Made by a program: the position numbers and the translations under genes. From NCBI GenBank assembly GCA_012798135.1, contig JAAZNU010000042.1, positions 9,937 through 73,936 on the forward strand: a stretch of 64,000 nucleotides of DNA. The letters run 5' to 3'. The notes beneath the pieces are model-generated. The model had not been told where the DNA came from and made no database searches. It worked only from the letters and a program-made list of their open reading frames with translations. Origin of the DNA: Veillonellaceae bacterium. Lineage in GTDB: Bacteria > Bacillota_C > Negativicutes > UBA1444. The number at the start of each line of letters is the position of its first letter. Position 1 is the stretch's first letter. This document shows positions 35,945 to 43,757 of the stretch, one piece after another.

Positions 35945-37216
35945 ATGAAAGAGTACAGTTTCAAGTATGGAAAAGGGGAAGTAAAGTTTTCGCTCGATCC
36001 GGCATTAGTAAGGGATGAATTGGTGATCAACGAGTTCCCGGCATTGCCGGACCCGGCCGCCGCAGTGTTGGAGGCGATCCGCAATCCGATTGGGACCCCG
36101 CCGTTGCGGGAAATCGTCAAGCCCGGACAGACTGTCGCGTTTATCGTCAATGATCCGACCCGGGTGGCAAGAAGTTATGTGTTTTTGCCGGTGATGATGG
36201 ATGAACTGAATGCAGTCGGTATTCCTGATGCGAACATGCGGATTGTATTTGCGTTGGGAACGCACCATGCCATGAGCGAAGAAGAAATGGTGGAAGCGGT
36301 CGGTGAAGCCGTAGCCAAGCGGGTGAAAATGTATAATCCGGATTGCCGAGACGAGAGCACGATCCAATATTTTGGCACGACTTCCCGTGGTACGAAAGTC
36401 GGGTTCAGCAAACTGGTCACGGAAGTCGATCATATCATCTGTACCGGCGGCATTGTCCACCACTTCTTTTCTGGCTTTGGCGGCGGTCGCAAGGCAATGC
36501 TGCCGGGAGTGGCGGCGTATGAAACGATCCGTCACAACCACAGCATGATGTTTGACCCCAACGCGGTCATCGGCAAGCTGGAAGGCAATCCGGTGTATCA
36601 TGACCAAGTCGAAGGCGTGGAAATGTGCCGCCCCTCGTTCCTGATCAATGTTGTGTTGGATGAGGAAAAACGATTCCTGGCGGTCTATGCCGGCGATTAC
36701 ATAGAAGCCCACAAGGAAGCCTGCAAGATGGTCGACAAAGTTTATGGCGCTGAAGTGAAACAGGAAGCGGATCTGGTCATTGCTTCCTGCGGCGGCTTCC
36801 CGAAGGATATCAATGTGTACCAACTGCAAAAGACGATGGACAACGCTTGGTGCGCCGTCCGGGAAGGCGGCGTGGTCATTATCCTCGGCGAATGCTGCGA
36901 AGGTTCGGGTTCCGCCCAATATGAGAAGATGATGAAGGAACATCGGACTCCGGAGGGAATTGAGGCTGCACTACGGCAGAACTTTGAAATCGGCGCCCAC
37001 AAAGCCTATGCCGTGACCCGGCTGATGAAAAAAGCGGAATTCATTCTGGTATCCTGCATGGAACCGGATTTTGCGAAAATGCTGCTATTCACGCCGGCGA
37101 AAAACATCAACGAAGCTCTCAAACTGGCGTTTGCCAAGTTGGGTCCGACACCTTCGATTACACTAATGCCGATGGGCGCCATCACCGTTCCACTGAATGC
37201 CAAACCGACCAAGTAA
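35945..37216 (+). CDS. LarA-family nickel-pincer-dependent hydroxyacid racemase/epimerase
   Basis: 423 aa. It matches LarA (lactate racemase) at the functional residues with spacing conserved: GTHH with His107, HFFSGFGGGRK with His173 and Lys183, and NHS with His199, equivalent to LarA H108, H174, K184 (cofactor attachment) and H200 (nickel ligand). The family inverts 2-hydroxyacids by hydride transfer; known members act on lactate, malate and similar acids. Next to a hydro-lyase and a C4-dicarboxylate reduction set, a malate or related racemase is most likely. The larB/C/E cofactor genes are not in the window. ATG 35945 follows AAGGACGGAG. Confidence 0.87.
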   Translation: MKEYSFKYGKGEVKFSLDPALVRDELVINEFPALPDPAAAVLEAIRNPIGTPPLREIVKPGQTVAFIVNDPTRVARSYVFLPVMMDELNAVGIPDANMRIVFALGTHHAMSEEEMVEAVGEAVAKRVKMYNPDCRDESTIQYFGTTSRGTKVGFSKLVTEVDHIICTGGIVHHFFSGFGGGRKAMLPGVAAYETIRHNHSMMFDPNAVIGKLEGNPVYHDQVEGVEMCRPSFLINVVLDEEKRFLAVYAGDYIEAHKEACKMVDKVYGAEVKQEADLVIASCGGFPKDINVYQLQKTMDNAWCAVREGGVVIILGECCEGSGSAQYEKMMKEHRTPEGIEAALRQNFEIGAHKAYAVTRLMKKAEFILVSCMEPDFAKMLLFTPAKNINEALKLAFAKLGPTPSITLMPMGAITVPLNAKPTK

Positions 37217-37237
37217 TTCAAGGAGGTATGCTGTTAC

Positions 37238-38491
37238 ATGCACGCGATAGAAAAAATTCTGGCCAAAGCGGCCGGAAAAACATCCGTAACGACCGGTGAG
37301 ATCGTCAATTGCAAAGTGGACATGGCGGGAATCAACGACCTGTACCTGCAGACGATCCGTTCCTTCTACGAAATGGGCGGCAAGAAGGTGCATGATCCGA
37401 AAAAAATCGTGGTATTCCTCGATCACTACGCACCGGCATCGACCATCATGCAGGCGGATAATCAAAAACAGTTCCGGGAATTTTGCTGGGAGCAGGGAAT
37501 TGACCTGCTGATGGATGTCGACCAGGGCGTTTGCCACCAGATCATGGCTGACAAGGGATTGGTGTATCCGGGGCAAGTCCTGGTCATCACCGACTCCCAT
37601 ACAACCATTCATGGGGCGTTCGGCGCGTTCGGCACCGGCGTTGGGGCTACTGACCTGGCTATCATCATGGTGACCGGGCAGTTATGGTTCCGGATTCCGG
37701 AAATTATTCGGATTAACCTGGAGGGGACCCTGTCTCCGGGAGTTTACGCCAAGGATGTCATCTTGAAGGTGATTGGTTCACTCGGAGCCGATTATGGTGT
37801 ATACCGGGCCGTGGAGTTTACCGGACCTGTGCTGAAACAGCTTAGTATTTCGGAGCGGATGGCGCTGTGCAATATGACCACCGAGTTGGGCGCCAAGACG
37901 GCCTACATCCAGCCGGACGAAATTACCCTGGCGTTCCTGAAGGAAAAAATAAAACATGACTATGAGATCTTCACTACGGATCCCGGCTATCAATATGCGG
38001 CGGAGCATACCTTTGACGTGACCGGCATGACTCCCCAGATCGCCGCGCCGCACAGCGTCGACAATGTGGCGCCGATTGCGCAATTTGTCGGAACTCCGGT
38101 GAACCAAGCTTTCCTTGGCACATGTACAGGCGGCCGGGCTGACGACTTGGCGATTGCCGCCAAGATTCTCGCGGGCAAGAAAATTAATCCGCGCACCCGG
38201 TTTATCGTGGTTCCGGCATCCAAGAACGTATTGCTGGAAGCAATGGCCAACGGCACCATGAAAACCTTGGTGGAAGCCGGCGCAACTTTTGTGACGCCGG
38301 GCTGCGCCGCCTGCCTCGGTACCCATGAAGGGATGCTTGGCGCCGGCGAAACCTGCATAACGGCGTCCAGTCGAAACTTCCCCGGCCGTATGGGTTCGAC
38401 GAAAGCAAATATTTATTTGGGATCTCCCGCATCAGTCGCCGCCGCGGCGCTGAACGGGAAAATTGTCGACCCGACGGAATATTTGAAATAG
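37238..38491 (+). CDS. Aconitase/3-isopropylmalate dehydratase-type hydro-lyase, large subunit
   Basis: 417 aa, the length of the LeuC/HacA-type large subunit. ITDSHTTIHGAFGAFGTGVGATD (~125) and the three [4Fe-4S] cysteines, in GTCTGG and GCAACLG (~290-355), are present. The usual TNGR loop reads TGGR, which may alter substrate choice. The small subunit is encoded 12 bases downstream. Relatives include isopropylmalate dehydratase, homoaconitase, 2,3-dimethylmalate dehydratase and maleate hydratase (maleate to D-malate). No leucine genes are nearby, and the upstream racemase favours a D-hydroxyacid product. AGGAGG lies 11 bases before ATG. Confidence 0.88.
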   Translation: MHAIEKILAKAAGKTSVTTGEIVNCKVDMAGINDLYLQTIRSFYEMGGKKVHDPKKIVVFLDHYAPASTIMQADNQKQFREFCWEQGIDLLMDVDQGVCHQIMADKGLVYPGQVLVITDSHTTIHGAFGAFGTGVGATDLAIIMVTGQLWFRIPEIIRINLEGTLSPGVYAKDVILKVIGSLGADYGVYRAVEFTGPVLKQLSISERMALCNMTTELGAKTAYIQPDEITLAFLKEKIKHDYEIFTTDPGYQYAAEHTFDVTGMTPQIAAPHSVDNVAPIAQFVGTPVNQAFLGTCTGGRADDLAIAAKILAGKKINPRTRFIVVPASKNVLLEAMANGTMKTLVEAGATFVTPGCAACLGTHEGMLGAGETCITASSRNFPGRMGSTKANIYLGSPASVAAAALNGKIVDPTEYLK

Positions 38492-38503
38492 GGGTGAAAA
38501 ACG

Positions 38504-39007
38504 ATGCAAAAAGTATTGAAAGGCAAAGCCTTCGTATACGGAGCGAATATTGACACGGACCAGATTTATCCCGGCCGGTTTCTGGATCTGACCGACCCCG
38601 ACCAGGTGGCCAAACATGCCATGGAAGGCGCCGATCCGAATTTTGTGAAGGAAGTTCAGCCGGGCGATCTGATCGTAGCTTCGACGAACTTTGGCTGCGG
38701 TTCCAGTCGCGAACATGCCGCTGTCACTCTGAAAACTGCGGGCGTGGGGGCAATTCTGGCGGATTCGTTCGGACGGATTTTTTATCGCAACGTGATTAAT
38801 CTGGGCGTTCCGTTGATTGTCTGTCCCGGGATCAGCAAAATTGTGAAGCGCGGCGATGTCCTGATGGTCGACATGACCAACGGCAAAGTAGTGAACGAAA
38901 CCACCGGCGCCAGCGCCGAGGCCCAGCCGCTGTCGGAGTATGTGATGACTATACTGGAAAGCGGCGGCATAAAACCGATGATCAAGAAACAGTACGGACA
39001 GGCATAA
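38504..39007 (+). CDS. Aconitase/3-isopropylmalate dehydratase-type hydro-lyase, small subunit
   Basis: 167 aa, LeuD/HacB swivelling domain of archaeal-type length. YGANIDTDQIYPGRFL near the N-terminus and GCGSSREHAA (~66-75) are the family signatures. It pairs with the large subunit directly upstream to complete the active site. It ends the sigma-54-controlled operon. Confidence 0.9.
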   Translation: MQKVLKGKAFVYGANIDTDQIYPGRFLDLTDPDQVAKHAMEGADPNFVKEVQPGDLIVASTNFGCGSSREHAAVTLKTAGVGAILADSFGRIFYRNVINLGVPLIVCPGISKIVKRGDVLMVDMTNGKVVNETTGASAEAQPLSEYVMTILESGGIKPMIKKQYGQA

Positions 39008-39026
39008 GTCGAAGCGAGGACACCAA

Positions 39027-39062
39027 AAAGGCGCGGTCGCCGATTCAGCAGACCGCGCCTTT
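39027..39062. terminator. Terminator between the hydro-lyase operon and the LysR gene
   Basis: A perfect 12-bp stem, AAAGGCGCGGTC (39027-39038) against GACCGCGCCTTT (39051-39062), with a 12-base loop. On the minus strand it is followed by TTTTTGG, so it best terminates the LysR transcript but may serve both. Confidence 0.8.
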
Positions 39063-39071
39063 GGGTAGGTT

Positions 39072-39998
39072 TCAGTATGGGGCGGACCGGGTCTGTCCCG
39101 GGTCCAACGGCAAGGCTAAAGCATTTTCAGTCTGGGAGGAAACCAGATTGATAAATGCCCGGGAGGAGGGTGATAATTGCCGCCCCTTTTTCCAGGCTAA
39201 GCCGATCTGCACATGCAGGGGCGGATTGAGCGGCACCCCGACGATTTCCGTCAATCCTTCCAGGGCCATTCGCATCAGAAAAGAAATGCCGACCCCGTGA
39301 GCCACCAGCGATTTTACCGTTTCAATCTGCCCGGAATTAAATACGATATTGGGCTCGAGTCCTTCCTCCTGACAGCGTTTCAAGACGGCATGCCGCTGGA
39401 AAAAATTATTTTTCAATAAAATGAACTTTTCCTGCCGTAAATCGTCAAAAGTTACGAAATGCTTTTTTGCAAGCCGGTGTTTGCGGGACACTGTCAGCAG
39501 GATTTCCTGTTGGGTGAGGCGAACAGTTTCCAAAGAGCCATGGTTCCCTTCCGGCAGGATAATGATTCCCAGATCCAGTTCCTCCTGTTCAATCAGCCGA
39601 TTGGCGGCAAAAGAACCTTCTTCATAGACATTCAGGGTTAGCTGGGGATATTGGGTCTGGAAGCTGGTAAATAAATACGGGAACAGGCAGGAGCCGATCA
39701 TCGGCGGAATGGCCAACTTGATCGTGCCACGGGCCAGCGAGCGCAAATCGTTCATTTCCGCTAGCGTGTCCTGAAGTTCGTGCAACAGTTTACAAGCTCG
39801 CGTATAGAACAATTTTCCTTCGTCGGTAAGCACCGCTTTTTTTTGGCTGCGGTCAAACAGATCGATGCCCAAGTCTTCCTCCAGTTTACGGATGGAATGC
39901 GTGATACAGGGCTGGCTCACATACTGCTTTTCCGCCGCCCGGGTAAAACTGCTGGTTTCCACGACCGAAACAAAGTATTCCAATTGCCGAATTTCCAT
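39072..39998 (-). CDS. LysR-family transcriptional regulator
   Basis: 308 aa. The N-terminal winged helix-turn-helix (residues 1-60: MEIRQLEYFVSVVETSSFTRAAEK, SQPCITHSIRKLEEDLG) is followed by a periplasmic-binding-like co-inducer domain. It diverges from the DASS transporter gene, the usual LysR arrangement, so it probably controls the transporter-fumarase-fumarate reductase genes in response to a dicarboxylate. A T-N11-A operator lies in the intergenic gap. Confidence 0.93.
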   Translation of the reverse strand: MEIRQLEYFVSVVETSSFTRAAEKQYVSQPCITHSIRKLEEDLGIDLFDRSQKKAVLTDEGKLFYTRACKLLHELQDTLAEMNDLRSLARGTIKLAIPPMIGSCLFPYLFTSFQTQYPQLTLNVYEEGSFAANRLIEQEELDLGIIILPEGNHGSLETVRLTQQEILLTVSRKHRLAKKHFVTFDDLRQEKFILLKNNFFQRHAVLKRCQEEGLEPNIVFNSGQIETVKSLVAHGVGISFLMRMALEGLTEIVGVPLNPPLHVQIGLAWKKGRQLSPSSRAFINLVSSQTENALALPLDPGQTRSAPY

Positions 39999-40037
39999 AC
40001 AGACTCCTTATCCGTTTGCAGGTTTTCACGCGGGTTA

Positions 40038-40104
40038 TTACTATAATTTATTATATCATGTTCTTCATCTATTGGATTAATGAAGAGTCTGAATGTTATA
40101 GTAA
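40038..40104. promoter_or_regulatory. LysR-type operator and promoter region
   Basis: TCTTCAT (40062-40068) and ATGAAGA (40080-40086) form a perfect 7-bp inverted repeat spaced by exactly 11 bases, the classic T-N11-A LysR site. It is flanked by an outer perfect 9-bp inverted repeat, TTACTATAA (40038-40046) and TTATAGTAA (40096-40104), both resembling -10 elements. It lies 133 bases before the transporter start and 64 bases from the LysR start. Confidence 0.65.
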
Positions 40105-40218
40105 ATACATGTGGGAATCCGTGCCGTTTCCGTTAGTCTGTCTGTAGGCGGATCATGAAAAAAGTTTATGAGCAGACTGCCATCCTATGGTGATCAAAAT
40201 AGAAAAGGAGGAATTTTC

Positions 40219-41622
40219 ATGAGTAAAAACTTAAGGAACGGGCTTATCGCGATCGCAGTCGGACTTATCCTCTGGTTCATTCCTACTCCCGTCGGTCTGA
40301 AGCCGCAGGCGTGGCACCTGGTGGCTGTATTTGCGGCCACGATTCTCGGCTTCATTTTACAGCCCTTGCCGATCGGCGCCGTTGCCTTTATTGCGTTAGG
40401 AACCGCCGGCCTGCTGAATGTTTTGACACCAGCGCAGATTTTGACAGGTTTCGGCGACACTACCATGTGGCTGATCGTGTCCGCCTTTATCTTTGCCAAA
40501 GGCTTTATCAAAACGGGATTGGGCAAGCGGATCGCCTATAAGATCATGGGAGCGATCGGCGACAGTTCGCTCAAGCTGGGCTATGCTCTCGTGCTCAGCG
40601 ACTTGATCATTTCGCCGGCTACCCCGTCGAACACGGCTCGCGGCGGCGGCATCATGTATCCGATCGTGCGCAGCCTGGCGGCGGCGTTCGGTTCCGAGCC
40701 GGGGGAAAGTTCCCGAAAGATCGGCGCCTATTTGATGAAGACTGCTTTTCAGGGCAACACCATTACGTCCGCCATGTTCCTGACGGCGGTGGCGCCGAAC
40801 TCCCTGTGCGCCGCCATGGCCATGCAGGTCGCCAAGGTGGATCTGAGCTGGGGAACTTGGGCGGTTGCCGGGATTGTGCCGGGGCTGATCAGTCTGGCGA
40901 TTGTGCCCTATGTTCTGTACAAGATTTATCCGCCGGAAATTCACAAGACTCCGGAAGCGAAAGAGATCGCCCACAAAGAGCTGGAAAAAATGGGACCGAT
41001 GTCAATGGGCGAAAAAGTGGTGGCGGGTGTATTCCTGCTGGCGTTGATTATGTGGGCCACATCCAGCTTTACGAAAATCAACGCAACCGTGGTCGCCATT
41101 GTCTGCGTCGGATTGATGCTGATCGGACAGGCCATTGAATGGAAAGATGTTCTGGAAGAAAAGGGCGCTTGGGATACGTTGATCTGGATGGGCGGTCTGA
41201 TCAGTTTGGCCGGCGCCCTGAATAAAGTCGGCGTGATCGGCTGGTTCGCCAAGTTGGTTGCCGGTTCGTTGGTCGGGATTTCCTGGCAGGTGGCGCTCGG
41301 GATATTGTTGGTCGCCTATATGTATTCTCACTATGCATTTGCCAGCTTATCGGCGCATGTCACCGCGATGTATGCGGCGTTCCTCGCCGTGGCGGTTGGC
41401 GCCGGCGCACCGCCGTTCTTGGCGGCGATGTCCTTGGGCGTTCTGTCGGCGTTGATGGGCGGTATTACTCACTATGCGACCGGTCCGGCGCCGATTTATT
41501 ATGGAGCAGGCTATATTCCCCAGGGAACCTTCTGGAGTCTTGGCTTTGTGGTTTCGGTTATCAATATGGTTGTGTTCCTGGGCATTGGTTCATTCTGGTG
41601 GAAACTGGCCGGATTATACTAA
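40219..41622 (+). CDS. DASS-family dicarboxylate/tricarboxylate transporter, CitT/TtdT-like
   Basis: 467 aa with about twelve membrane segments. The SPATPSNTARGGGIMYP motif (~138-154) and HYATGPAPIYYGAGY near the C-terminus match the CitT/TtdT/YbhI branch of the divalent anion:Na+ symporter family. Members exchange citrate or tartrate for succinate or import C4 acids. Lying directly before fumarase and fumarate reductase genes, it probably imports a C4 acid in exchange for succinate. AAAAGGAGGAATTTTC precedes ATG 40219. Confidence 0.92.
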   Translation: MSKNLRNGLIAIAVGLILWFIPTPVGLKPQAWHLVAVFAATILGFILQPLPIGAVAFIALGTAGLLNVLTPAQILTGFGDTTMWLIVSAFIFAKGFIKTGLGKRIAYKIMGAIGDSSLKLGYALVLSDLIISPATPSNTARGGGIMYPIVRSLAAAFGSEPGESSRKIGAYLMKTAFQGNTITSAMFLTAVAPNSLCAAMAMQVAKVDLSWGTWAVAGIVPGLISLAIVPYVLYKIYPPEIHKTPEAKEIAHKELEKMGPMSMGEKVVAGVFLLALIMWATSSFTKINATVVAIVCVGLMLIGQAIEWKDVLEEKGAWDTLIWMGGLISLAGALNKVGVIGWFAKLVAGSLVGISWQVALGILLVAYMYSHYAFASLSAHVTAMYAAFLAVAVGAGAPPFLAAMSLGVLSALMGGITHYATGPAPIYYGAGYIPQGTFWSLGFVVSVINMVVFLGIGSFWWKLAGLY

Positions 41623-41682
41623 TCCGGCCGAAATTTCTGCTTGTGCATAGATTCAGGATAACGAAGAAGGGAATGATGATTC

Positions 41683-42528
41683 ATGCGTGAAATACCCGTG
41701 GCGGAAATTACGGCGGCCGTGGCGCAATTGTCGAAAGAAGCCTGCTGCTATCTGCCGAAAGATGTCTATGAGGCGTTCCAGAAGGCGCGGGCGGTTGAAC
41801 CCTCGCCCAGCGGCCAGGAAATTATCGGCCAATTGATGGAGAATGCCGATATTGCCCGCAATGAAGATATGCCGATTTGTCAGGACACCGGCTTGGCGGT
41901 TATCTTCATTGATGTCGGACAGGATGTCCACTTCACCGGCGGTTCGCTGGAAGAAGCGATCCATGCGGGAGTGGCCAGGGGCTATGTGGATTCTTATCTG
42001 CGCAAGTCATCGGTATCTGACCCATTGTTCGACCGCAAAAACACCAAGGACAACACCCCAGCGGTAATCCATACCCGGATCGTGCCTGGCGACAAAGTGA
42101 AAATCAAACTTGCGCCCAAAGGGGCCGGCTCGGAAAATAAGAGCGCCGTTAAAATGCTGGTCCCTGCCGATGGCGTAGCCGGCGTCAAGAAATTTGTCGT
42201 GGACACCGTGAAGACGGCCGGCGCCAATTCCTGCCCGCCGATGGTGGTAGGCGTGGGAATCGGCGGCACCATGGAGATGGCCGCTATTTGCTCAAAACGC
42301 GCTGCCGCCCGCGATGTCGTTTCCCGTAGCAGCGACGAACGTTATGCGGCGCTGGAAGAGGAACTGTTGACCCTGATCAATAAGACCGGCATTGGGCCGC
42401 AAGGTCTTGGCGGACTTACTACCGCCCTGAAAGTTAACATTGAATGGTATCCCACCCATATCGCCAGTCTGCCGGTAGCCGTCACCATCAACTGTCATGC
42501 GGCTCGCCATGCGGAAGTTGAGTTGTAG
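41683..42528 (+). CDS. fumA: Class I fumarate hydratase, alpha subunit (tartrate dehydratase alpha homologue)
   Basis: 281 aa, the N-terminal half of an iron-sulfur class I fumarase made as a separate subunit. CQDTGLAV (~66) holds one cluster cysteine; GAGSENKSAVKML, GVGIGGTMEMAA and the GPQGLGG loop are family signatures, with further Cys at SCPP and NCHAAR. It hydrates fumarate to L-malate reversibly. L-tartrate dehydratase TtdA is homologous and cannot be excluded, particularly since the adjacent transporter resembles TtdT. It is followed after 14 bases by the beta subunit. Confidence 0.87.
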   Translation: MREIPVAEITAAVAQLSKEACCYLPKDVYEAFQKARAVEPSPSGQEIIGQLMENADIARNEDMPICQDTGLAVIFIDVGQDVHFTGGSLEEAIHAGVARGYVDSYLRKSSVSDPLFDRKNTKDNTPAVIHTRIVPGDKVKIKLAPKGAGSENKSAVKMLVPADGVAGVKKFVVDTVKTAGANSCPPMVVGVGIGGTMEMAAICSKRAAARDVVSRSSDERYAALEEELLTLINKTGIGPQGLGGLTTALKVNIEWYPTHIASLPVAVTINCHAARHAEVEL

Positions 42529-42542
42529 GAGGAATGGCAAAC

Positions 42543-43103
42543 ATGGCTAAAGAACCGATTCGCATCACTGCTCCGTTTGATGAATCCGTCGCCCGTTCCC
42601 TGAAGGCTGGCGATAGCGTGCTGATTTCCGGAACCATTATTGCGGCGCGCGATGCGGCGCACAAATTGATGGTGGAAGCACTGGACCGTGGGGAACCTCT
42701 CCCGGTCGACTTGAAAAACCAGGTTGTCTATTATGTCGGACCTGCCCCGGCCAAACCCGGCGAGCCGATTGGTTCCGCAGGACCGACCACTTCCGGACGG
42801 ATGGACAGCTATACCCCCCGGTTGATCGAACAGGGACTGCGGGGCATGATCGGCAAAGGCAACCGCAGCCAGGCTGTCATCGATGCCATGAAGAAACATG
42901 GCGTGGCGTATTTCGCCGCCGTGGGCGGCGCCGGCGCCTTGATCGCCAAACGGATCAAAGAGTATAAGGTATTGGCCTATGAAGAGTTGGGTCCGGAAGC
43001 GATCGCCAAAATGACCGTGGAAGATTTCCCGGCGATCGTGGTTATGGATTCCGAAGGCAATGATTTCTACAAGGCTGGACAAGCTCCCTACGTTCAGGAG
43101 TAA
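42543..43103 (+). CDS. fumB: Class I fumarate hydratase, beta subunit
   Basis: 186 aa, the C-terminal half of class I fumarase as a separate chain: SGTIIAARDAAHK, GPTTSGRMDSYTPRLIEQG and GKGNRS are conserved. ATG 42543 is preferred to ATG 42534 because AGGAGG (42527-42532) sits too close to the latter. It pairs with the upstream alpha subunit. TtdB of tartrate dehydratase is the alternative. The fumB symbol denotes the subunit, not the E. coli isozyme. Confidence 0.88.
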   Translation: MAKEPIRITAPFDESVARSLKAGDSVLISGTIIAARDAAHKLMVEALDRGEPLPVDLKNQVVYYVGPAPAKPGEPIGSAGPTTSGRMDSYTPRLIEQGLRGMIGKGNRSQAVIDAMKKHGVAYFAAVGGAGALIAKRIKEYKVLAYEELGPEAIAKMTVEDFPAIVVMDSEGNDFYKAGQAPYVQE

Positions 43104-43133
43104 TCGGGAGATAAGCAAGGAGGGAATGCAGGC

Positions 43134-43745
43134 TTGAATAGTAGCGAATTTTATCTAAAGCGGCTTCACTCCCTGATGGGAGTCGTACCACTGACATTTT
43201 TCCTGTTGGAGCACATTTTTACCACTACCCGGGCGATTGCGGGCCCCAAGGCCTTCGACGCGGCCACGGCTTTTTTGCAAAGCCTGCCGATGCTGCATGG
43301 GCTGGAAATTCTGTTTATCGCATTGCCTCTGCTGTTTCATGGCATTTACGGGCTGTTTATCACGTTTGAATCCAAGAACAACGCTTTTTCCTACACATAT
43401 GCCCGTAACTGGAACTTCTACCTGCAACGGATTACGGCGATCATCACCCTGGTGTTCGTTGCCTGGCATGTGTATTTGTTCCGTTTCGGCGGTGCCGGCC
43501 TGGGGCAGGTGACGACCTTCGCCATGGTGGCAAAGATTTTTGCCGATCCGCTGATGCTGGCATTACATGCCATCGGCTTCGTCTGTGCCGTGTTCCACCT
43601 GACCAACGGACTCTGGACGTTCCTGATCACCTGGGGCGTCACCGTGGGACCGCGGGCACAGCAGGTCAGCCAATACTTGATGTGGGCCCTGTTTGCCGTG
43701 CTAAATGCCGGCGGACTCGTAGCGCTCACTTATTTCCGGGGATAG
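43134..43745 (+). CDS. sdhC: Succinate dehydrogenase/fumarate reductase cytochrome b subunit
   Basis: 203 aa with five membrane helices, the Bacillus/Wolinella diheme type. His27, His69, His112 and His155 fall at the positions of the four axial heme ligands of B. subtilis SdhC. It anchors the catalytic subunits and exchanges electrons with menaquinone. TTG 43134 is the start, with AAGGAGGG 9-10 bases upstream. First gene of the three-gene reductase set, 30 bases after fumarase beta. Confidence 0.93.
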   Translation: MNSSEFYLKRLHSLMGVVPLTFFLLEHIFTTTRAIAGPKAFDAATAFLQSLPMLHGLEILFIALPLLFHGIYGLFITFESKNNAFSYTYARNWNFYLQRITAIITLVFVAWHVYLFRFGGAGLGQVTTFAMVAKIFADPLMLALHAIGFVCAVFHLTNGLWTFLITWGVTVGPRAQQVSQYLMWALFAVLNAGGLVALTYFRG

Positions 43746-43757
43746 GGGGCGCAGAAG

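Noticed and set aside
37238..39007. 3-isopropylmalate dehydratase for leucine biosynthesis (leuCD)
   Set aside because: The family fits, but no leuA or leuB is nearby and the operon begins with a LarA racemase under a sigma-54 activator, so a leucine role is not supported by context.
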